In this document: positions 1-11,082 of the stretch, piece after piece
Layout: the number at the start of each line of letters is the position of its first letter
Position numbering within the stretch: the stretch's first letter is position 1
Made by a program: the position numbers and the translations under genes
The notes under the pieces: model-generated
The model's database searches: none
The model's input: the letters and a program-made list of their open reading frames with translations, nothing else
Told to the model about the DNA's origin: nothing
Origin: Cryptomeria japonica
Lineage: Eukaryota > Streptophyta > Pinopsida > Cupressales > Cupressaceae
DNA: 64,000 bases
Reading direction: 5' to 3'
Assembly: GCF_030272615.1 (NCBI RefSeq)
Contig: NC_081412.1
Location: 547,618,488 to 547,682,487 of the forward strand

Positions 1-1598
1 GGCGACTGGAGAGGTGACTGTGACACTAGAGGATTTATGGTGCATCCTCCGCATTCTAATACATGGGGAGATGATAGAGTATGACCCAGTGACAGGGAGA
101 GACATGTTGTGCAGACTATTTGAGTGTGATGCAGATGATTTGGATATCGTCGAGAGGGAGATCGACTGGGAGAGCATGGCATCAAAGTATGATTGGCGAT
201 ATGTGGTGATAGCAGTGGTGATAGCATGCCTACTAGCAGGACATAGATGAGGACATGGATTCCCTATTGGATGGGGAAGGGTGCTAAAGTGGATGGTGAT
301 AGAGGGGACGGTGTACGCATGGGGACCATGTGTACTAGCTATGCTATATTTTCAGTTGCATCAGATAGCATATCAGGGGGTTCAGACTTTGAGCTGTGGG
401 GTCACATTGCTACAGGTATGGGCATTTGAGCACATAGCCATATGTCGATTGATTACAGAGAGACAGGTAGTACCACACCGACCATATGTGTATTGCTATG
501 GGGGGAGCACTAAGACAGGGTCCATTTCGATACATATTGTACTGGCGACACGAGCTAGACAGACTGAGAGAGTTCACATGGAGGCCATATCTTGATTGCC
601 TTGGATGGTCAGATGATCATGATGAGCTACCATATTATAGATAGGAGAGGTACCTGATTAGGTGACCAGTGAATCGCCAGAGAGTGATTGAGATGTACCT
701 TCCAAAGAGAGTCAGACGATAGTTTGGAGAGAGGCAAGATGTACCTAGGAAGATGGCACAGTTTGCCCGATCTCACAGAGAGACGAGTCAATGGGGGAGT
801 ATGATTCAGTCACACATAGCATATGCCGACTTTGTATAGCTACAGCAGAGACAATGGGATTGGAGGTCAGATGTGGTGGATGTCGGGACGACAGAGGAGT
901 ATGAGAGATGGTTTGCATGATGACGGCTAGTGCCATTGACTGATCCTGATATTCCGATACCGAGGAGACAGGAGGACTTCTCACTCACGGGAGAGGAGGG
1001 AGATGAGGATGATGAGGAGGATGAGGGTGGGGATGAGGATGAGAGGGATGACAAGGATAGAGATGAGGAGGAGGATGATGATGATGAGCCAGACTCAACT
1101 GATCAGGAGACATTGCAGGATATACCCATAGAGCTGGAGACAGCTAGCATAGAGGAGATGGAGATGTGCAGGGCTACCATAGCGAGTCAGCAGAATCATA
1201 TTGCGACATTAGAGAGACAGTAGGATCAGTTCAGAGCGGAGATAGCCAAACTCACAATGCCTCGAGATATAGCAATAGCTCAGGAACAACGAGAGGAACA
1301 GAGAGTCACTGAGTTCATTAGATCGATTAGGGATGCCAGTGCACATGAGATGGCATAGATGCTAGTAGAGACCGAAGAGGAGATATGCCATTGGAGGACA
1401 CTATATGAGAGTGCAGTTCCACCAGAGCAGAGAGCAACTTCATATCGGGCACAATCGAGGACAGAGAGCAGGGCACGCTCTCGGAGGTCATTGAGCAGCA
1501 TGGGGGTGAGTGGACCTATGAGACCACCACAACCAAGACCAGGAGGGACATCATCCATGAGACACAGTAGGGATGAGGAGGATAGAGGGAGTACCTAG
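1..1598 (+). pseudogene. Broken plant mobile domain (PMD, MAIN-like) ORF, 5' end outside window
   Basis: Frame 2 is open from the window edge and reads VTVTLEDLWCILRIL, then later an IGWGRVL-type segment and MLYFQLHQIAYQGV. This is the pattern of the plant mobile domain (Pfam PMD/aminotransferase-like family), found in MAIN/MAIL proteins and widely in transposons. A TGA at 248-250 interrupts it (CGA to TGA is the simplest origin). A frameshift occurs in the G6 run at 500-505, after which the third frame continues the similarity (YILYWRHELDRL) to about 917. Further in-frame stops lie at 642, 663, 720, 837, 918, 921, 1221 and 1356. The C-terminal part has a very acidic Asp/Glu tract (about 975-1090), a short heptad-like stretch and an Arg/Ser-rich tail ending at 1598. 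It lies antisense to Gyp1 and converges on the sense ORF. It is clearly inactive. It could instead be an independent captured gene fragment. Confidence 0.7.
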
Positions 1599-3842
1599 TG
1601 ATAGAGGCATGTACTCCTTAGGATAGACAGATGACATATGTAGTTTGATATTATGTAGTCAGCCTGCGGGCCATACTTAGGACAGACAGTCCAATTTTGT
1701 ACTCCGATATTATTGTGATATGATATGCATCGATATGTTATGACTGATACTTATTTTTCATGTATGGAAGACTTATGTACTATTTATGAACATGTATGGA
1801 TATATTTTTATGTATGCTTAATGTAATGCGTGATGGAATGCAAATGCACTAACCAATGAATGCAGGATGCGGCATATGGAGATCGGAGCACTAGACCGAA
1901 CTAACTATCCAAACTGACGAAAGAAATGTTAGTAAGAAGAAATGAGACAGAGGACAATTAGAGATGAAGAAAAACTTGCTTTCAGTAATGCACTTTGTAG
2001 GTGAGAACCTTTATTTTTATGTAGCAAAATGGATGTGTAGCATCATGGCATTGAAGGCCAGAGCTGAAATGCAACCCTTTTTTGCAAAAGATAGACACAT
2101 CGCAGACAAAAAAAAATCACAACAAAAAAAGAAAGGGACCATGAACCATCCCGGTCACTCTAAATCACTCAATGACATCATCGAGCAACATAGGAACATG
2201 ATCAAAGATAAATCAATAAAAAGATAAGATGCACAAATTCAAACAAATCAAACAAACATCTTGATCTTCATTGTCAAAAGTTGAAAGTGCTGATAGGACG
2301 ATCATGTTGTCTGGTTTCAGGACATGTGGTACCCCGTCTAAGACAGGACACAGTCTGGTTTCGAGTATACCACACCCTATATAAGACCCATGATAGTGGT
2401 GACAAGGACAAATTATTATTTTGATGCTGATTGATTGAGATGACAATTGTGATCAGTTTGAATGTCTGGTTTGATTGAAAAAGTTCATCTGTTAATGCAT
2501 GATTTCATTAAAGCACAGTGTGTGATTATGTGTCGTTGGAGGGATGCTTAGTGATCTGTCGATGCATAGAGGGGATATATTTTTTTTGTTTTTCAAGTTT
2601 TTACAAAAAAATTTGTTCATTTTTTAAGGACTTTATTTGACTTTTTAGGGATTTTTTTCAGGACATTATTTGATTTTAGAGATTTTTTCAGGACATTATT
2701 TGATTTTTTTTTATTTTTTTCAGGACATTATTTGAATGTTTTTGGATTATTTCAAGACATTTTTTGAATTTTTTTATGATTTTCTCAGGACAATTTTTTA
2801 TTTTATTTTTTTTATTTTTTTCAGGACATTATTTGAATGTTTATGATTTTTTTCAGGACATTTTGCAATTTTTATGATTTTGCCCCCAGTGTCTAGCAAG
2901 GCAAGGAATATGACAGGTGAATAAATAGGCTTGCTGAAATGATGGTGGATAGAAGGAAGACAAAGGCCTTTTATTATGGAGACAATATGGATGCAATTTT
3001 CAAGGGCTATTGCATGATGGGACAAGAGACTGGATATGACAATGTAAAGCAGTGACATGGCATCAGGGACATGTCAAGAGGTTTTTGAAACCATGTCTAA
3101 AGTTTGCATCCTTATGTCAGATCAAGATCAAGGAATGAAAAAAAGAGTGTATGGATAGTGATAAGATATGGATAGGATAAGCAAGACCAAGAATGGATAA
3201 GGGACATGGACTGAAGGTCGGGATAGGATATGAGATGGCGGCAGAAAGTTGCAATAAGACAGGGAATATGGATGAAAGGTTGTAATAAGAAAATGGATAA
3301 AGACCAAAAGCTATGATGGACTAAAATCTGCAAGCAAGATGCATGATGCTCATGAAGATCCTCAGCCTTGTCAAGATCAAAGGTGGAAAGAGGAAATGGA
3401 CATGAGGGACAATAGGATAAGAAGGGTAATGACAGGGGTTCGATAAGATAATGGAACAATGAAGGACAAAAGGATATGAAGGAGGAAACCTGCCCCCAAG
3501 TGTGGTGTGCAAGAAGTTCATAGATTACACATGATGCCTGTTTGCTAGGTTTTCATCACAGTACTTGCCCAAGGCGCCTGTTTGCCAGGTTTTCACCAAT
3601 GGACGAATTATTTTTGCTTAATTTTTTTCTTTTGTATTTTTTTTTTCACTTTTTTTTTTGTATTTTGACTTTTTTCAATAGAAGATGGACACATGATAAG
3701 GGATGGAAGAAGGACACAAGCATCTTTTTGTTTTTTTTGGATAGTAGCCTTGAAAAAAAAATGGACCATGACCTTTAAAAGTATGCTCAAAGACGTTGGT
3801 CAGATAAGGACATGGAAAATAAGATGAAACTAAGGCGAGGAT
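1599..3842. other. AT-rich spacer of Gyp1 between two convergent ORFs
   Basis: No supported coding region was found. The spacer contains a T-rich repeat block (separate entry). Near 3534-3597 a segment of about 24 bp, CCTGTTTGC[T/C]AGGTTTTCA, occurs twice about 36 bp apart. Poly-T stretches surround 3610-3670. Short ORFs here are low-complexity by-products. Confidence 0.6.
2629..2881. repeat. T-rich degenerate tandem repeat, unit about 30-40 bp
   Basis: About seven imperfect copies of a unit starting CAGGACATTATTTGA and followed by a T-rich filler of variable length. Copy divergence and length variation in the T runs suggest an old slippage-prone array inside Gyp1. On the element strand it reads as A-rich with TCAAATAATGTCCTG anchors. 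Confidence 0.7.
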
Positions 3843-6674
3843 TTATGCAAAGGATTGGATCAAAGGGATGGAAGGATGGAAAATATGCATTGGATAATGG
3901 ATAGGGTATTGGAAGAACTGTGCTTGAGTGGATAGAAATGTTGGCAAGATTGACATTGGCACACACCTTGAGGGGTGATGGACTGATGGAGGAAAAATGT
4001 ATTTTGGATATTGAGATTTTGACGGAGGGAAGGCTATGGATTTTGAGACATAAGGGCCCAAAATGGATGAAGGTGGTGGTGGAGAAATAGACTTGGAAGG
4101 TTTGGATGGAGGAATATCAATTTTAGATGCCAATTTTGATGTTTCTTTAGGATTTTGTGCTTCAAGGAGCTGCTTAGGGATCCACATGGTTTTTGATTTT
4201 TCATGCTTTTGTGGTTCCTTGGAGTGCATTGCTTGCACAAGGGATTTAGGAACCCATATATATTTTGACTTTGCTTTATTTTTCTCAGTGGGCCTTTGTG
4301 GCCTATTGGATTTTTCTTTTTCTTTATAGATCATATTGTTCTTTGTTTCAACATGTCGACTATATTGGACATGTTGATCCTTGAATACATGTGGATTGCT
4401 AGACTTATGATGCTTATACTTGGCATCCAAATTGCTTGGAGGGGGAAAGGAATGCATGGATGGATATGAATGAAATGGACTTCTTTTGGATTGATGAAAG
4501 TTACTCAAGGATGTGTGCCTTTGCTGACCTTGCATAGAGGACGAAGGAATATAAGGACCTAAGATCGATGGAAAGTATGATGGGGAAGGTGTATGTTTTG
4601 ATTTTGATGGAGGGATACCAACGTCTTGAGAGTGAGTTGTGTAGACATGACCCTTAAGATCTTCTTTGATATGGAGGGGTTCTTTCTTATGGAGATCTAC
4701 TCCTTTGCCTTTATGAATATCTTGACTTGTAGGATACTCTTTTCTTTGGGAAGAAGACATGAGTCCATTATGAGTTGGATATGATATGAGAGAAATAATG
4801 AGATCTTGAAGTGGATTGGATTGCACCAAAGTGGAAGAACCCATTATGCATGTCGAGGGTTCATGAACATCTTGCACTGACACATTAGAATCATGAGGGG
4901 GATTAGGATCACTAGGGGGATCAGGATCATGAGGGAGACTAGGATTGTGTAGTGGACATGGTTCAATGATAGGCTCTTCAAGAGATGGAATGGGAGAAAT
5001 AATGGGATCATCAAAAGAAATGATATCTTGGAGTGGATATGGAGCATTAAGACAAGGAGATGGAGGAACAAAAGGATCTTGTGGAGGATCTGAAGGAATA
5101 ATTTGATCTTGACAAGGAGGAAGATCATTGGAATCCTCTTTAAAGGTGCTTTTCTCTTGACTTTTAATGGGATCATCGGAAAGGATGGAAGGGATATTTG
5201 GAATGTCAATGGGATTTAAAAGGATATTGTGTTCTTGGAATGGAAGGGGATCATTTGGGATTGGATGGACTGGGATATCTTGATCTTGCTCAGGGAATGG
5301 AGTGTCAATAAGGCTTTGGTTAGGATGGACAAGAATAGAGGAATCATCGTGAGTGTTTGGGGAAATGGGATCCTGGTCAACAATTGGATGGGATGATAAG
5401 GTTCCAAGATCTTGATCTTGATTTGTTTCAAGACACATTTCTTCATGCTCTAAATTATCCTCTTGACATGGGGTTGGACTTTGGATATGCATGGAGGATT
5501 TTGACAAGGAATCAATGTTTTGGCATGAAGGAAATGCACTTTTAACATTTGTGATGGATTTTGGCAAGGAATCAATGCTTGAACATGAGGAAGAGGGACT
5601 TCGAATGGGATCCTCTAAAATAGGTAATGGTAATAAAGTGCATGGTGGCATTGGTTCTTGTATTTCTAAAACATGACAAGGATGTGCATCATGAATTGGA
5701 TTATCTTGGCAATCAATTATGGATAGCTCTTGGATAATTGCATCCTTGGGTGTATTGTTTGATGAGGACAATATGGAAGGTTCTTGGGAAACTTCTAGAG
5801 GTGTAGGGATAGATGCCACTGGAGAGTCAATTTGTTTGCGAGGGGATGAGGCATTGCTAGACATAAGTGTATTATCTTGATCTTCCTCAAAGAACTCACT
5901 TGGTAGTTTCCTTAAGATCATTGCAATAAAGCCACCTTTCTTTCGAGGTTTTGACATGATTGGATCTAGAATTTGAACTTGTTTGGAAAGGAGCTGGTCC
6001 TAGTCTGATGTCATGTTTTGATATTGGACTTGGTTCAATTGTTCCGACATGTTTGAAACTTGGCTTGGTGTGGGCTGCAACCTTTGTTTTTGAATGTTTG
6101 GTTGTGGTTGTTGGCATTGATATGTTGATTGAACTTGTTGATATTCCACCATTGGTTGAACTATTTGTTGACATTGTATAGTTGGTTGGACATATTGTTG
6201 AAATTGGACCATTGGTTGTATATGTTGGACAATTGGTTGAACCATTGGTTGTATTGGTTGAAAATCTGATTAATAGTAAACACCTTCTTGTTCTTGTTGT
6301 GGAGGCACATAATGTTGTTGTCTCTTTTCTTGAAATTGTTTAATCATCTCTATTTGGGAGAGGAGAGTTGGTATGTCTGATTGTTCAAGAAGAGATCTTA
6401 CATCAATTGGCTCAATCTTTGCATTTCGACCTGGAAATTTTTGAAAAATTTTGGACATTTTTGATCTATTCTTCTCAATGTTTTTCACTCTTTGTTCCAA
6501 TATCTCCTCTTCTTGAGCTAGTTTCTCCTCTAGTTTTTGTATTTGGAGACTTGTTTCATCATAAAGAGTTTGATCCAAGTTCTGAGACATGTAGAGATTA
6601 GATTGACATGATTGATTGCTCAATTGTGATGGCATGACTTCATAAGAAGGTTGAGATCTCATTTCAACAAACAT
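3843..6674 (-). pseudogene. Gyp1 sense ORF, about 940 codons, Gln/Pro/Ser-rich, unrecognised
   Basis: One minus-strand frame runs from an ATG at 6674 to a stop at 3843. It is broken only by in-frame stops at 6270-6272 (TAA) and 6000-6002 (TAG); both lie where Gln would fit. A stop lies just upstream of codon 6692, so ATG 6674 is the likely start. Order: a predicted coiled coil (LQIQKLEEKLAQEEEILEQ); a QFQEKRQQ segment; a Gln/Val/Pro repeat region (VQPMVQ, VQPIVQ) across 6250-6120; then a basic KPRKKGGFIAMILRKLPSEFF stretch followed by about 650 residues rich in Pro, Ser, Asp, His and Ile. I see no zinc knuckle, protease motif or membrane segment. It occupies the position of the ORF1 of Ogre-like elements, upstream of or instead of gag-pol, but no homology is recognised. 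A structural gag-like role is speculation. Confidence 0.6.
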
Positions 6675-6692
6675 GTCACTATGCAAATGCAA

Positions 6693-8680
6693 TTAATGGG
6701 ATTGACGAATGCAACCTAAAGGATGACAATGCAACTTAATGTTTTTGTTGTTTTTCAAGATTCTGACAAACTTTTGAATGCAAATCTAAAAGAGAGACCC
6801 TTAGGAAATTGAAATGATGTCTAGACCTCAAAGGACAAAAGGACCAAGTGACAATAGGACAAATTGACAATGTCTCACATATATGCTTGGATATTAAGCT
6901 AGGTTTGACAAAAATGATATTGATGATAAAAAGACAAAAGTTTGATAACGTCTAGACTTCCTAACAATAACTTTTAGGTTTATCAAAGATTTGGATTACT
7001 CAAGTATGACAAAACTTAGTTTTGACACTATATGCAAAGGGACAATTACCATGCAAGTGATCCTAATATAATATGATAATGACCTAAGCTTAATGAGAGA
7101 CCTAGGGTATGCAAATATGAATGTATGACAATGGTATTACTCTACTGCAAGAGGAAACATGCAAATGGATGACCCTTATTGATATGCAAAGGAGTATGAC
7201 CTAGGTGAAACCTAACCTTGGTAGTTGACAATGAATTTGCAAAATGAAAACCTAAGATGAACCTAAATCTAAGTGACATGCATGTTGAGACAAGATTTTG
7301 AAGAATGTTTGACAACCATGTTTGAAGGTGTTTTGAACTTAGTTGGACGAAATGTTCTTGTGTTTAACCTTATTTTGAATCAATTTGTCTTGTTTTGAAA
7401 TGAGACACAACTCAACTTTTGACAAGAAAAGAAGACAAGATATTTTAACTTAGACTCAAGACAATCATACTCATTCACACATTTCTTATGGTAGGCAAGG
7501 ACAGTAGGTACTTGAGAGGTAGACTCGTTATGAGATTCAAAGAGAATACATAGATGCTTGACCCCATGGGCTCCCCTCCACGGCACTCACTTCTCAAGGC
7601 AGCCAAGCATCAGTCCCCATGGAAATCTCCCCATGGCGAACTTAGTATCTCTTCCAAGTATTTGAACTTGTCCTTCTCAAGCAACTAGAAGGGTTTTTGG
7701 CCTCTAAATACAAGGTGTTTAGTAAGGATTTATGTTAAGTGTTACTCCTTGGTGTCACGCAAGCGTGATTGAGACATTAAGCCCACCAAGATACCAAACA
7801 AATGTAGTTGCGCAAGCACGATTTAGACCGTGAGGCCCTACTTAGATGTTGATATGAGAAAGAGTCCAAGGGTCATCACTTCCCAAGTAACTACAATTCC
7901 CACGTAACCCTTCCTTCAAGGCTTCGCTCATCAAGTATTTGTTTATAGTGAGTTAGAATGCCAAGGTATTCTAGCCGTACTCACTTTGGGTCATTCCCTT
8001 CTCACGATTATCACTTGCTTACAAAAGCAAATGGTCGGGAAGGCAGGCCCTCTAAAGGTGACACACAATCAAAAACATGAGCATGGTATCGAAGATCTGG
8101 ATTTCTGATCACCCTAAGAAGGATGAGAGCATACTCTCCTACTCCAATGTCAAACTCAACAAACAAAGCAAACATAAATTCATTCCATCCTATTTAGAAA
8201 TCATACTAGGTGCCTAAATATTAATTGCAAACACAAAGTTTAGTTGTATGTCCAAGGCAACCTGCAAAACCCAAGTCAGAAGTTTGATATGTTTAGTCTT
8301 TGACTATTGAACCTGCATAACACATGTTAGTAGTCTCATTTGTAGTCTTTTCCATGCATAATGCCAAGGTGCTGCACAGAGAATCAGTACCAAAAACCAA
8401 AAAGCAGAAACAAAATGTGAAAACAAACCAATTTTTAAGCAAAACACTGCATTTTTACCTCTGTTTCTAGACTTTACACAGGCGCAGAACTCATGACACA
8501 GGCACAGAATGCATGACACAAGCACAGAATGTCTTTAACATAACCGCAGAATGCATGACACAGGCATAGATTGTCTCACACAAGCGCAGAAGTCCCCAAA
8601 AAGCCCTGCATTACCCTATTTCTTGGGTTTTTCACCTACAAATCAACTCAAAAGCACTCCAAAGCATGATTAGAGGGTTA
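6693..8680. other. Gyp1 untranslated leader
   Basis: About 2 kb between the primer-site region and the sense ORF, without a supported ORF. It includes CGCAAGCGTGATTGAGAC- and CGCAAGCACGATTTAGACC-type repeated phrases near 7758 and 7812, and a 20-bp tandem array (8477-8596). A long leader of this sort is usual in large gypsy elements and could hold packaging signals; no specific signal was identified. Confidence 0.5.
8477..8596. repeat. Six-copy 20-bp tandem repeat
   Basis: Six consecutive 20-mers of the form CACAGGCGCAGAATGCATGA, with substitutions between copies and a length of 120 bp overall. It lies in the Gyp1 leader about 100 bp from the primer-site region. Confidence 0.85.
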
Positions 8681-8699
8681 GTTCACATCGGGTTCACCA
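8681..8699 (-). other. Candidate primer-binding site of Gyp1
   Basis: Immediately after the LTR end (GTACA) and a TTAAT gap, the minus strand reads TGGTGAACCCGATGTGAAC. Starting with TGG a few bases after an LTR is the expected form of a tRNA primer site. The match is not the initiator-Met type seen in the copia elements here, and I could not assign the tRNA from memory. Confidence 0.5.
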
Positions 8700-8704
8700 A
8701 TTAA

Positions 8705-10169
8705 TGTACGCTAGGAAATCGAAAATCATCACAAGCAATATCAATACTAATCTAGCTCAATCACGAAAGCTCAAATGCAATGATCTATCCTAAGCACGCT
8801 CAATAGAGACATGAAAATAAAACATTCAAAACTAAAACCTAAGCAAACCAAATGTAGATCTGAATGCTTCCTTCATGCAGCTCCATTGTCCTTCTTTCTT
8901 CTCCAAATAGCCTTTGTTTGTGGATCTCACCTTCAAGTGCATACACATGAGATGAAAGCAAGTAGACAAGATAGTGGCACAAGAGTACTCGAAGTGTGAT
9001 TGATTAGAAATTCGATAATCTGATTATTCTCATTAGTTGGGATTGAAGAAAAAGATCAAATTAGCATGATTCGATTCAAATGGAAATTGCAAATCAAAAA
9101 TGTCAATTATGACAAATTATGACAATTATGCACTTTCTATGCAAAATTTGATTGATTGATAATTTATGACAAAATTATGACACATTTCTATGTCAAATTG
9201 ATTGATTGTCAATTATGACAAATTATGACAAATTGAAATGTCATTCCCATGAAATTAGGAGAAAAATAGGAGGGAATAGAAAATAGAAATTAGGAAATTA
9301 GAAAAAGAGGAAAATTAGGAATTAAGAAATTGATGGAAATTAGGAAATTAGGAATTAAGAAATTGATGGAAAATTAGGTAAATCAATTAACAATTTGTCA
9401 TTTATTAATTAATTCACAAAAAGAGGAATAAGTAGCCAATTAAATAAAGATTTACTTGCGATAAGAAGACTTAGGATAAATAAATAATTTATTTAACCTA
9501 GAGGAAGAAATGACAAATTAGGTTAAATAAATAAATCATAAAACCTTAGAAGATAAATTAGAAATGCAAGGACGACAATTAGGTCTTGACAAAAGATAAT
9601 TAATGTCGATTTGATTTGATCATGATTTTGAATTAATAAATGATTTGATTGACAAATGCGTCAATTGACGAGGAACAATGACTAATTGATCCAAATTGAC
9701 ATGATTAAGAAGGCGATGACAATCGATGATAAATTGATTGCAAGATGACAAAATAGATTGCAAAATGACAAGATTGAAAATGACTATGATTGATGACAAA
9801 TTGATCGCAAAATGACAAGATTGAAAATGACAACAATCGATGACAAATCTATCACATGATGATAAGATTGATAAGAGGACAAAACCCTAATTAGGATTGA
9901 CGATGTCCAAAATGATGACAAATAAGCACGCACATTGATGCGACATGATAAGTTTGACCAAAATCATGACTGAAGATTGTTGTCCACAAGACCAATTTCG
10001 AAAGCGAGACAAATGAAGAATGTAGAAGAATGACTCGATGCTCGCAAATGATAAAGACCAAGTGCAAATCATAGGAGAAATGTTAATGCGACGCAAAAAC
10101 CTAAAATGAGGCAATGCGCCAATGTTAAAGTATGACTCCGCAAGCGTTGACCATTTTTAGGTGTCTACA
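8705..10169 (-). repeat. Gyp1 5' LTR
   Basis: 1,465 bp. On the minus strand it begins TGTAGACACC and ends TACA. The interior is AT-rich with many TGACAAATTATGACA phrases and a 47-bp-period duplication (copies from 9760 and 9807 containing GCAAAATGACAAGATTGAAA). The right boundary is fixed by resumption of CopA coding sequence at 10170. No partner LTR lies in the window, so divergence cannot be judged. Confidence 0.75.
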
Positions 10170-10704
10170 CTTACAAGGCACTATAAATCTTGGATTATGG
10201 TATCCTAGAGATGACAACTTTGAATTATGTGCATACACATATGCAAATTGTGTAGGAGATGTGGATGATAGAAAAAGCACCACCAGCGGAGCATTCTTTC
10301 TTGGAAATAGACTAGTTTCTTGGTTGAGTAAGAAACAAAGTTGTACATCTTTATCAATAGCAGAATCAGAATATGTTGCAGCAGCAACTAACTATACACA
10401 AGTACTATGGCTTAAGGAAATGCTGAAAGACATAAAGGTAAAATGCAAGGAACCTATTACTATCTATTGTGATAACACTGCAGGAACTGATATATCTAAG
10501 AATCCGGTATTACATTCTAAAACCAAACATGTTTCTATCAAACTGAATTTTCTAAGGCAAAATATTGAAGCAAAGGAAATAAAACTGGTTTATGTAAATA
10601 CAAAAGAGCAGATAGCAGATATCTTTACTAAACCTCTACCTAAGGAGACTTTTGAATATCTCAGAGAAAAGCTTGGGGTCATAACCCCACTGGTAGAGAC
10701 TTAG
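10170..10704 (+). pseudogene. CopA1 pol, RNase H domain fragment
   Basis: The translation starts in the copia block LQGTINFGLWYPRD and runs through the [30 protein letters not shown] and YCDNTAGTDISKNPVLHS blocks to the conserved DIFTKPLPKETFEYLREKLG end, stopping at 10702-10704. These are the RNase H region and C-terminal tail of copia pol. The usual Asp in FTDADW-type motifs is replaced (YTYANC), so activity is unlikely even apart from the truncation. The open frame is preserved for 178 codons. Confidence 0.9.
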
Positions 10705-11082
10705 GAAGTTGATGATTGTCATCAACCGACAGAATTAACAGAGAAATATTTTACTTTGGCTTTGATGAGAAGCTACTTCTCAGGGGGAGTAGTTGGTATA
10801 CTAAATTGATTGGTATTTTGTCCATGAACTTGGCTTGGAAATAACTTTGGCATTTGATATCAAAGGGGGAGAGATTGGTATGGGAAAACACAAGGAAAAC
10901 ACATGTTGCTCCCAGGGGGAGAGATTGTTGTTTAGGAGAGATTATTACTCTTTTTATCTGTATTTTGATTTCTGGTTATGATCTCTTTTCAGAGATTGTT
11001 GGTTTTTAGTATTTGGCATTTCTATTTTGGCACTTTGATGGTTTTTCCATCTTGTGTTGCCATCAATGCCAAAGGGGGAGAT

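Larger units (their letters stand above)
1..10169 (-). mobile_element. Gyp1: large LTR retrotransposon, left end outside window
   Basis: The 5' LTR (8705-10169, minus strand) starts TGTAGACACC and ends GTACA, giving TGTA...TACA inverted ends. It is followed by a short gap and a primer-site-like segment, a leader of about 2 kb, a long sense ORF (6674-3843), a T-rich spacer and an antisense PMD ORF (1-1598). No second LTR is seen, so the element should continue to the left. The right boundary is sharp because CopA reverse-transcriptase/RNase H sequence resumes at 10170. A 5-bp duplication of CTTAC (10170-10174) is predicted at the unseen left end. No gag zinc knuckle, protease, reverse transcriptase or integrase is visible in the 10 kb, so the element is either non-autonomous or has pol further left. 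Assignment to Ty3/gypsy is inference from LTR style and from the known habit of that group (Tat/Ogre lineage) of carrying extra ORFs, including antisense ones. Confidence 0.7.

Noticed and set aside
806-1054. Minus-strand Ser-rich ORFs opposite 745-1054
   Set aside because: Antisense shadow of the acidic tract of the PMD ORF.
3542-3790. Phe/Lys-rich ORFs on both strands
   Set aside because: Products of poly-T/poly-A runs; no motif.
4844-5676. Overlapping ORFs within the Gyp1 sense ORF on both strands
   Set aside because: Repetitive Asp/Pro/Ile codons keep other frames open; the long frame explains the region.
8477-8596. CRISPR-like array
   Set aside because: Units are contiguous with no unique spacers, in plant nuclear DNA; an ordinary tandem repeat.
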